A DNA stretch of 64,000 nucleotides from NCBI RefSeq assembly GCF_905220565.1, contig NC_059399.1, positions 7,409,501 to 7,473,500 of the forward strand, given 5' to 3'. How positions within the stretch are numbered: the first letter of the stretch is position 1; every line of letters begins with the position of its first letter. A program made the position numbers and the translations under genes. The notes under the pieces were generated by a model that was given only the letters and a program-made list of their open reading frames with translations, ran no database searches and was not told where the DNA came from. Shown here one piece after another: positions 55,921 to 64,000 of the stretch. Source of the DNA: Melitaea cinxia. Its lineage: Eukaryota > Arthropoda > Insecta > Lepidoptera > Nymphalidae.

Positions 55921-56984
55921 TTAGTACTCATACAAATCATAAACTTGCCATAAAAATCAAATGTAGGACAGACTCATTTATGTGAATACGTTTTAATGTA
56001 AAGGAAAAAAAATGTACTTATGACACATTAAAATATATGTGAATATGTATGTATAACGGTCCTATTGCTAGGACCTTTGGTTCGATTGAAGATCGAAACA
56101 AAATAGTTGGTAAAGAACAAGAGATTTAAAAAACAAGTAATAAAGTTTATTATATATTCAAAACTGTGTACATGCAAATAATATTTACATATATGATGGA
56201 ATACGATGATGACATCACAGAAAAAGTAGTGGATAGATTTCCGTTAAACCTTTTAGTTTTGTTTCTTCTTTGTTTGACTTTATCTGACAAAACGTTGCGA
56301 AAATTCCATTGAGTTTATGACTTTTAAATAAGTCACTAATTTTAAATAACTACGACTTTTACAAGCTCTGCGTATTTAGCGATGCCTATCCAAAGACTAC
56401 TGCTAACATTTTGTAAGCACATTATTGTGCCTCTGTAATTTTGATGATGCTGATAAAATACATTGATAATATTATAATAAGCAACACGCAGACCAAACTA
56501 ATGAATATAAAAGTGTATATATACCTGCGTATAAATATATATATAGTATAGTTGCAACATTTGATCAATTTTATAATAATGTTTATATATAATAATGTTT
56601 ATATATAATAGAAGCATTAGTTTAGCATTAGAAAGTTTTTGATTTTACGTACCTAAATAAAACACTGGGCAGACTTTAACATTTTATTTACGACCTGTTA
56701 ATTATATGTATTTTTACATTTATTGGAAAATATAAATCACAAAATAAAGAAAAATATTTTAGACGAAATCAGATTAGTTGAAAAGTAATGGATATTTTTG
56801 GAAGAAATTTAGCGTTTTGAAAAGATATTCTGTCATTGCATTTTTATGTGATTGGCTTTTGTAAACATAATTTCTCCATTTGAACGTCTTCGTAAGAAGT
56901 AGGAAAATTGCAGTGTGTAATTATAGTGGGTATTCCACTATGTTTGAAAAAGTACTTCAAAATGTTGATTTTCCAATAAAAAGC

Positions 56985-57041
<57 letters not shown>

Positions 57042-57124
57042 CAGCAAAATAAACACGCTTTCATGCCATAAAATTAAATTACATTTTAAACCTTTTTTAT
57101 GTCCACGAAAACGTTAGCGTTTAC
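55921..57124. other. No gene recognised; (TA)n microsatellite and small duplications
   Basis: AT-rich. aataatgtttatatat occurs twice in direct tandem at 56,575-56,590 and 56,591-56,606. A (TA)n run of about 25 units spans 56,988-57,039; apparent ORFs on both strands through it are spurious. Confidence 0.5.
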
Positions 57125-57375
57125 GAATAAATAATAATCGATCTGGAGACATGGGGATTTGAACCGTGGTCATCACGCGGTCGATCCCGACCGGCCGATT
57201 TCCCACCTGAGCTATTACAATTTTATTGACAATTGCTAAATTTACTTTTGTATTCTAACCATAATATAACGATTTTTCATTGCCTAAAAACAAGAATCAA
57301 ACGGCATTTACTAAAAATGAATCTTAGCTATATCGATTTATCGTCCCCGAAATCCCCTGCATACTATATATATAT
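57125..57375 (-). repeat. Family S2, tRNA-like core and high-end part
   Basis: Core on the minus strand: aatagctcaggtgggaaatc (A box) and ccacggttcaaatccccatg (B box). Then caattgctaaatttactttt and tcgtccccgaaatcccctgc on the plus strand. It ends abruptly in (TA)n where other copies read ctaaatttcatg. Confidence 0.75.
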
Positions 57376-59086
57376 ATATACGTCGCGTTTTACTTTTAAT
57401 AGCGCCAAGGTGTTGACAAGTGCTAAACGCGAATACGTTTGTATTGGGCGCTTGTGCACTACATTTGAATTGACAAATATTCAAGGAATTATAAAGTACG
57501 AAATTGTATTTTATATATAAGCTGTATTACCTGAATTACATTGCTGAATGCTGTAAAATTTGTTTTTACAGTTGGCAATGTGTAACCAACTTGCTGTACC
57601 GCTACACATTGCTTTACAAAATATAATTCAATTAAATACAAAACTAAATCGTAAAATTATGAAGGCTTAATGAACTTATTATGGTAATAAATATGCCTTC
57701 ATGAATAACACATATATTCTGAAAACTTCGTTGTTCGTGTTTTATCAGGCAGCTAATTTGCATTGTAGGCACCAAGATCACCATTTCCAGAGCACTGATT
57801 GAAAATAATTATAAACTGCGCGCCATAAGAAATATTCGTCAAGGATAAAAACTTATCTAGGTAATTGTTTTAAAATTTATTATTTTTATAATTTGTCATA
57901 TATTTTTTACAACTATATATGGATAATTGAAAAAAAGATGAATGTTAAAAACAGAAAAAATTAATGTAACAATACAGTATATCAAGAACTATATGACGAT
58001 ATAATACTTATGTCAATGAATGAAATATCATTAATAATATTTATATTCGTCGATTTTAAATCTATTATTCATTCTTAAAAAAAATAACTCTAACACCAAC
58101 TTATAAAATAGATTCTTGCAATACAATCAAAACACAGACAAAGCAAACCTTTCTATGTTATATTACAAAACATGTTTATTACATGATTATTAATGTTATT
58201 TATATATCCATAATGTAAAGATAGCTTATTGAAAAATATTGTCGGTAAGTATATAAAATGTAAGAATTGGGCTAAAGTTTGTTTCCAAAGTAAATATTTT
58301 ACAACAATAGACTACGTACCGCGATTCAAAATTTCTTAACCTTAACAAAAGACGCAGATAAAAATCCTTCTTAAAACTCTCTAAGAAAATATTCCACGAA
58401 AGTCTTTAAGATTCTCTTTCAATGTAATATAAGGATTTTTGAAAAATATTCAATTTTTACACTGAGGATTGCAATGAAAATAAACAAACAAAACGACTTG
58501 TTAGATACTTTTAGTATACTTAAATACTTAACGATTTTTTTCCCTAAAACCTTATTATTTTTTTATACTTACTTTTACGTTACTTTTTTAAAATTTATTA
58601 TCTATTTTTTTATTTCCTTCAGACTTTCAATCAAAACCTTAAAATCCAAATCAATTAAAAACTCTAAGAACGACACTTCTCCATGACCCTTCCATAAATT
58701 TTTATTCTCATTTTATTCTCCCAAAGAATGTTACTCCTGAAATTTTAAATTTCAAATAAAAAGTCTTTAGTCGTAAGTAGTTAGTATTGTAAACGACCTA
58801 TCTATTAATTTTCATACTTCTCAGTGCAGAAATATTAAAATTCCATAATTTAACAACCGTCTCCTACGCGGTTACGGAGCAAGTAACTTAAAATCCTTTC
58901 TTAACTGTCAAGTCTTACTTATAACCTACCTCATAGCCAATTTAAAATTGCATAGATTTACTAGTATTTAATATTTTTAGATAGACTTTAGTTAGGCTTT
59001 AAAATACAAAGATTTGTCATGTTATTACTTACGAAATGTAAGACAGATTCAACTATCAAAAAAGATCAAGTAATGTATTTTTATTT
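57376..59086. other. No gene recognised; nested hairpins near 57.57 kb
   Basis: acattgc (57,538-57,544) pairs with gcaatgt (57,575-57,581). caatgtgta (57,576-57,584) pairs with tacacattg (57,603-57,611), so two hairpins share one arm. The rest is AT-rich, including a stretch of short ORFs at 58,474-58,686 with F, K and I-rich composition and no motif. Confidence 0.4.
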
Positions 59087-59359
59087 CTATAAAATTAAAA
59101 AAATATATATTTTCAGACGCTGGCTCATTATAACTTCGGTTACTTTCTCACAGAATCCAAATATAAGACTTGAAACAACATTGAGTATTTGCAGCATCTG
59201 CGCTCCAAGTGCTTCGATCATATTATGTAGAAGTGAGCTGAATAAGCCGCACTTTGCTACAAATCCCGCACTCGGGTTGGATTTGCCTGTGTCCGTTTTG
59301 TGCTTGTTATTCAGACGCTCTGAGACCGGTGCAGGCTTATGTGAACCCACACACAAGGG
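59087..59359 (-). CDS. Unidentified ORF block, exon or element remnant
   Basis: A GC-richer island has open frames on both strands. The minus frame follows an acceptor-like ttctattag and reads RPLCVGSHKPAPVSERL, NNKHKTDTGKSNPSAGFVAK, CGLFSSLLHNMIEALGAQML and QILNVVSSLIFGFCEKVTEV. Its basic first half and amphipathic second half look more protein-like than the antisense frame. No donor follows; it ends at a TAG after AT-rich sequence. The plus strand also offers acceptor-like sites (tatattttcag; tactttctcacag). No known domain was recognised. A fragment of a transposon gene is at least as likely as a host exon. Confidence 0.22.
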   Translation of the reverse strand, partial: PLCVGSHKPAPVSERLNNKHKTDTGKSNPSAGFVAKCGLFSSLLHNMIEALGAQMLQILNVVSSLIFGFCEKVTEVIMSQRLKIYIFLIL

Positions 59360-59825
59360 ACGCTAATAGAACCTTGTAACAAATGTATCTACATGCTACT
59401 ATGTACTGTTATAAAAAGGATATATTGTTTGAAACATTTAACCGATTAGTTTTTATATTTAAAAAAGGAGAATAAAACCAGTAAAATTAATTTTTTTGTT
59501 ACTTGTTTGACATTGAAATCATCTATTCTAAAATATTATATCATTATTTATACATTTATCATTCATATACATAACAACACACAATATATAACTTACACGT
59601 AAAGATGTGAACTACGAACGAATACGTAACCTCTGCATCCTTTACGCCTTAGTAACATATCAAATATCTGCTATAAACGTTTTAGTTTAAGGAACTAGTG
59701 ACCGCGGCTTCACCAATTTGAATTTGATACCAATTGAATTAATAATTATATTCCTTACAAAGTTTGTAACTCTTCTATCATACGAAAAGTGGAGTAGGTA
59801 CTATTTTAGCAAAAACAATTTCGCC
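59360..59825. other. No gene recognised; AT-rich DNA
   Basis: No repeat or ORF supported. Confidence 0.4.
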
Positions 59826-60121
59826 TAAAACATCGACGGTTTGCGGGTTCGATACCGCTCCGGATGGTATTTGTATTAAGTACAAAAATTTCTTTTCGGT
59901 TTGGATGTCTATTCTTGTGGGTCTCCCCACCGTGAGCGTGGAGAGCACGTTAAGTCGTCGGTCCCGTTTGTTATCATAAATACCTGATAGCAATCTTTAT
60001 TCATAGTAGGGAACGTATCCGCCAACTCGCAGTGAAGCAGCGTGGTGGATTTAGCTCTAAGCCTTCTCCTACATTGAGAAAGTGGCCTATGTCCCAGTAG
60101 TGGGATTTTAGAGGCTGAATG
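59826..60121 (+). repeat. tRNA-derived SINE family S1, near full length
   Basis: The B box gggttcgatacc at 59,845-59,856 sits in an eroded head whose A box is not recognisable. Then gtgggtctccccaccgtgag, agcacgttaagtcgtcggtc, acgtatccgccaactcgcag, agcgtggtggatttagctct and gtagtgggattttagaggct. Confidence 0.8.
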
Positions 60122-60617
60122 CGTGCATTTACAGAAAATGCTTTATTACCATTTTACTATTTTGTTTAATTTATTTCCATAAAATATTTGAATTGTTTAA
60201 AATACAAGTATAATGTTATAATAATAGTAATACGGTGTATACTATGAAAATCTTTAGGATACAAAATTCTACTATCTAGCTATAAAATACTTATTTAATA
60301 AAACTAATTATTTAAACCCAAAATAAAACGATTATAACTACATCTAACAACATGACTTGAAACATATTAAATGGCTTCATTAATATTCTTTTGAGTTTAA
60401 GAAAAACTGTGACGAATGTTTCAGTTAAATGGGTAAAAACGAACCGTAAAAAGGAAAGTCGCTTACTAAATCGAGGGAAAAAATAAAATGATGACATTTT
60501 CCTAACGACCGTTCAGGGATGTTATTAGCTGATGTCCACGGCCGCATAACCTAAATTAGTTCCTGTTGAGGATCTTTGTCAACTAACTCTGAGGATTTGT
60601 CTATAATCATTTATTTA
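60122..60617. other. No gene recognised; AT-rich DNA
   Basis: Nothing recognisable; a 61-codon minus-strand ORF at 60,312-60,497 lacks motifs. Confidence 0.4.
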
Positions 60618-60672
60618 ACTGAGGTAGGCACAATAGGAAATATCCTGCTCAAAATCTGGAGTGTCCCGACTG
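60618..60672 (-). repeat. Family R4, 3' end fragment
   Basis: ctgaggtaggcacaatagga, aatatcctgctcaaaatctg and gagtgtcccgactg form the reverse complement of the R4 end. It directly abuts an S1 copy. Confidence 0.65.
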
Positions 60673-60683
60673 TTAGACCCCAA

Positions 60684-60859
60684 AGTTAGCTGTCGGTCCT
60701 GGTCGTTATCATATAGGTAGACCTGATAGCGATAGTTACACAAAGTAGGAAAAAATCTGCCAACCCGAAGTGGAGCAGCGTAGTGGTATAAGCTCCAATC
60801 CTTCTCTTACATGGCAAAAGAGGTCTATGCCCAACTGTGGGATTTTATAGGTTGAATCG
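60684..60859 (+). repeat. SINE family S1, 3' half
   Basis: gctgtcggtcctggtcgtta, cctgatagcgatagttacac, gccaacccgaagtggagcag, gtctatgcccaactgtggga and ttttataggttgaatcg. Head missing. Confidence 0.8.
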
Positions 60860-62344
60860 ATCGTGTATCAAAGTAATTTTATTAAAAGGCCAGAATAGCC
60901 AGTACGTGCACAGCAGTTTTGCTTGGCGAGTGTGACACTCTTAAAATAAATTTAGTTAAGTTTTAGGAGTGTGGAGTACTTGATGGTTAGTGTATTACAT
61001 AATAATGAAAAAATAATAATATTAAATAAACAAATAACGTATAACGCTACAAAAAATGTTATACAAACGTTTATTGTTAGAGAAAGGGATCAACGGCTAG
61101 TTTCAGCCTTATAGAGAGTATCATCACTGCGTGTAGTTATGGGTACTTATTTTAATTTTGACTGAAAATACTGATTTTGAATTTAATTTCATAATAAACA
61201 TTTCTGAAACTCCTGCCAAAGTGAACATTTTAGTAGCGAACATGCAACAAAACATTAAAATATGTATCGGTTGAAGTTGCCAAATTTTAGACAACTATGC
61301 TGATTGACTTAATTTGATTTATTGCTGAAATGCTATTGTATACAATATTTAATATATAGTGGACAATATTTGCAATTTAAATATAAAAATAATTATCCTT
61401 TGTCATTCTCAATTAAAAAGAATGTTTTAATAAAAGAATATGATTTATTAGACTCATTATGTTGTTTGAAAATGTACTTTTTAGAAGTATTTACTTGTTG
61501 GATACGTTTTTGTAAAAATAAAATCGTTTGATAGTTTGTTACGTTCGTTATTGGGTATCATTGTCAATAGTAGTTTAATGTTAGAATCGCTCTTAAATCA
61601 TGTGAAAAGAAAGTTGTAATATTTTGAGCGACAGTAGGTACATCACTATGAACGAAGCTTACTGATTCTCATTTAAAAGCTTGATGTGATAAATTTATCG
61701 CGGAGAACTTAAATTGCGTATAATGTCATCTGATTTTTGTGTGTAGTTACAAGATTTTCGTAAAATATTTACAAGATTTCATAACAAAAAGGTTACAAGG
61801 AAACCCTATTATTAAGATTCTACTGTCTGCCTGTCCTTCATAGGGCTGTATCTTTCAATCAGTGATAGATGATAAATTTTACAGACTGATCATTAATACA
61901 GCTCGTCTAACGGCGAACAACGATGATAAGAAAATAAAATTACGAAATTAAGTTTCAGGGATTGATCCTTTACAATTTTTTGTTTGACCTCAATCTTAAA
62001 AAATGTATCTATATAAAGTATTATAATGTAATAGGAAAAATTCTAGTACTAGCCCGCCGGATACTTTAACAATTTTTATTATTACAATCATAATAAGCTA
62101 TTAAATTGTAATAACGCCTATATTGAAAATGAAATTGAAACGTCTTGGCACAATTCCAACGGTCACGTCGACGCCCTTGAAAACTTTTAACTGCCTATGC
62201 CGACAATCAGGATATTTTATTTTGTTACTTTATGTGTTTTTTATCTTTTGTTATCGTAACCAACCATATAACCTTCTCTTTATGTACATGCATTAAACCT
62301 ATTGTTTATTTCCACTTTAAGAATAATTGTCTTGATATAGCAGC
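60860..62344. other. No gene recognised; AT-rich DNA
   Basis: About 1.5 kb with no family recognised. ORFs such as 61,322-61,531 are AT-driven. Confidence 0.4.
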
Positions 62345-62575
62345 GTCTGAGATAGGGTACAGCAAGAATTATCTTACTTAAAATTTAGAGAAGCCCGACT
62401 GGGGAAGAACGTTTACCTTACAGAAAGTCAAAGCTAAATAATGCTGCTCTTAGTAGTGTCGTGTTCCTGTGGTGAATAAGATAGCCAGAGCCCCGGTGGA
62501 AGTTTGGTGGTAGGGTCGCATGTAATGCTCCTGTTGTTGCAGACGTTGATAGGCTACGGTATCTGCTAACCAACC
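62345..62575 (-). repeat. Interspersed family R4, near full-length minus copy
   Basis: Plus-strand text gtctgagatagggtacagca, ttacttaaaatttagagaag, cccgactggggaagaacgtt, ctaaataatgctgctcttag, tcgtgttcctgtggtgaata, agccagagccccggtggaag, gttgcagacgttgataggct and acggtatctgct is the reverse complement of the order at 55,342-55,610. An 84-codon frame over it has no motif. Confidence 0.75.
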
Positions 62576-63198
62576 AATTTTTGGAGTTTTTTCCTTAAAA
62601 AGTGATATGTCCCGTGGTATGAAAAAATACGGAGACAGAAATGGTGTGAAATAATTGCCGCAGACATTTATTGGCCGCCCGGTTAATAATGCTAATAGTG
62701 ACATTTTACAGCGCTTTATGTAGCGCTTTGTGTAAGGTGTACTGCACCAATACGAATTTTGATTTTTCAGTTTTATTATTTTTAAGAAATATAATTTGGT
62801 TCATTTGATGGAACATTTTAAGTCTTAAATATCATGATAATCGTTTTTAAGGAATAAACTTCAGACGCCTGTGTATGATTTATCGAATAAAAAGGCGTAT
62901 GAAGAAACATAGAGAGTGTAAACAAATTCAGCTATAAGGATAATAGTAAATCAACTATTCCAGTTCTAATTATTGCAGTTTCAATTAACGCAAATGAATA
63001 TTTGAATTGTACAAATATTTGTTCCTATTCTAAGTCTTTGTCACCGTGGATCTTCCTTCCTCGACTTGGTGAGCACGTAAAGCCATTAATCCCGCATCAG
63101 AATTAATATAGACTCATGTTTCTTTTGGAAGGAAAATCATCCTCCAATAAGTAACCCCCTTTCGTACATAGAAAAAAGGATCTTTATCCAACATGAAT
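62576..63198. other. No gene recognised
   Basis: Slightly mixed composition to 62,740 (ggccgcccggttaataatgc), then AT-rich. Unassigned. Confidence 0.4.
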
Positions 63199-63512
63199 AC
63201 CTACGGCATTAAAGAATAAAGCCACCATAATATAGCATACATAGCCGGATAACAAAGTTCCACTACCGCCTTGGAACTTATAAAGCCGACCGATGGCAGG
63301 ATAACCATTCAACTGCTGGCTTTGAAATACACAGGCCGAAGACGGGCAGCTGCATCTTCGGTGCGACAAAGCCAGCCCTGCGGTCACTAACCCGCCCAGC
63401 GTGGTGACTATGGGCAACACACATATTCAGGCCATTTTTTGCACGAACTTGTGGAGGCCTATATCCAGCATTGAACTGTAATAGGCTGAAATGATGATGA
63501 TGATGATGATAA
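63199..63512 (+). repeat. Retroposon family S5 with RTE-like 3' end, near full length
   Basis: cctacggcattaaagaataa, ccactaccgccttggaactt, aaagccgaccgatggcagga, caactgctggctttgaaata, gccgaagacgggcagctgca, cgtggtgactatgggcaaca, gaggcctatatccagcattg, aactgtaataggctga, then (TGA)n to 63,512. A sister copy is at 33,885-34,168. The (TGA)n tail equals that of the RTE fragment at 13,284. Confidence 0.8.
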
Positions 63513-63749
63513 AATGATGAACTGTTATAAACATTTTATATTTTGATTTAAATCTTTAAAACTAAATGTTTTAAAACTTGTATATATTTATAACTATAAC
63601 TCATTTAAGTATTTTTCTCTAAGTAATAATCTTTTTGAATATGCTTTTAAGTCTTATTGCTAAGTAAATTTTAAATTTTCAACATGAGACAAAAAATACA
63701 ATTTATCTAAAAAAAATCTTTTAAAATCAGTTATACTAAATTACGCTTA
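63513..63749. other. AT-rich spacer
   Basis: No feature recognised. Confidence 0.4.
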
Positions 63750-64000
63750 CGCTTCAGCCTGTAATATCCCACTACGGGGCATAGGCCTCTTTCCCCATGT
63801 AGGTGAAGGATCAGAGCTTAATCCACCACGCTGCCCCAATGCGGGTTAGCGGATATATTTCCTACTATGAGTAACGATCGCTATCAGGTGTACATGATAA
63901 TAACTGGGACCGACGACTTAACGTGCTCTCCGAGGCATGGTGGGGAGACCCACAAGGACTGCACACACACCCAGACCACGGAAAACACCTGTATGGCCAA
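63750..64000 (-). repeat. tRNA-derived SINE family S1, cut by the window edge
   Basis: Minus strand from the edge: ttggccatacaggtgttttc, gtctgggtgtgtgtgcagtc, cttgtgggtctccccaccat, gagcacgttaagtcgtcggt, cctgatagcgatcgttactc, ctaacccgcattggggcagc, cgtggtggattaagctctga, gtagtgggatattacaggct and gaagcg. The tRNA head lies beyond the window. It is the least eroded S1 copy visible. Confidence 0.85.

Noticed and set aside
56844..57071. ORFs rich in I-Y on both strands
   Set aside because: They translate the (TA)n microsatellite.
1..64000. LTR retrotransposons, endogenous viral genes, rRNA genes, mariner- or piggyBac-type transposases
   Set aside because: I looked for protease/RT/integrase order, transposase motifs and conserved rRNA text on both strands and saw none. 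By-eye reading could miss strongly decayed copies.

Overview
This window looks like repeat-rich, gene-poor nuclear DNA from a moth or butterfly (Lepidoptera). The sequence is strongly AT-rich by eye. There is no bacterial-style gene packing, no operon and no ribosome binding site. Most of what can be recognised belongs to lepidopteran transposon classes: Helitron-like elements with CTAG|T ends and a GC-rich subterminal hairpin, an RTE-clade LINE, Jockey/CR1-type LINE remnants, several tRNA-derived SINE families, and a family of foldback-ended elements flanked by AACCGACTTC/GAAGTCGGTT. I could not assign a species. Resemblance to butterfly elements (RTE of the Heliconius HmRTE type, Metulj-like SINEs) is from memory and was not checked.

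Layout. 0-9 kb: single-copy-looking AT-rich DNA with Helitron-end relics, a duplicated repeat carrying a GC-rich insertion (4.2-4.7 kb), tRNA-derived SINEs and one foldback element. 9-16 kb: a short hypothetical ORF, an RTE 3' fragment (13.0-13.3 kb), and a minus-strand LINE reverse-transcriptase pseudogene (14.3-15.6 kb) split by a SINE. 16.2-20.95 kb: two head-to-tail composite Helitron-like elements built on a ~280-bp tandem array. The first holds a 1.2-kb RTE insertion with the longest credible coding sequence of the window (reverse transcriptase, 17,774-18,967) and 16-bp target-site duplications. 21-25 kb: SINEs plus two possible minus-strand exons at 22.62-22.73 and 23.72-23.82 kb. 25-37 kb: scattered SINE, LINE and foldback copies in AT-rich DNA. 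37.7-40.9 kb: a third composite Helitron-like element in inverse orientation, containing a ~1-kb array of an 8-bp unit and a perfect 21-bp-arm palindrome. 41-64 kb: further SINE and foldback copies, an RTE pseudogene (46.3-46.8 kb), and a few unique stretches that look like candidate regulatory DNA.

How the parts relate. The RTE LINE is probably the machinery provider. Two SINE families end in sequence resembling the last codons and 3' end of the RTE open reading frame, which suggests they borrow its enzyme. The Helitron-like elements have no Rep/helicase gene here, so all copies look non-autonomous. If a host gene crosses the window it is on the minus strand around 22.6-23.8 kb, seen only as one or two candidate exons; otherwise the window is intergenic or intronic. 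No functional tRNA, rRNA, CRISPR array or viral gene was found. All identities are from reading the sequence by eye; no alignment or search was run.
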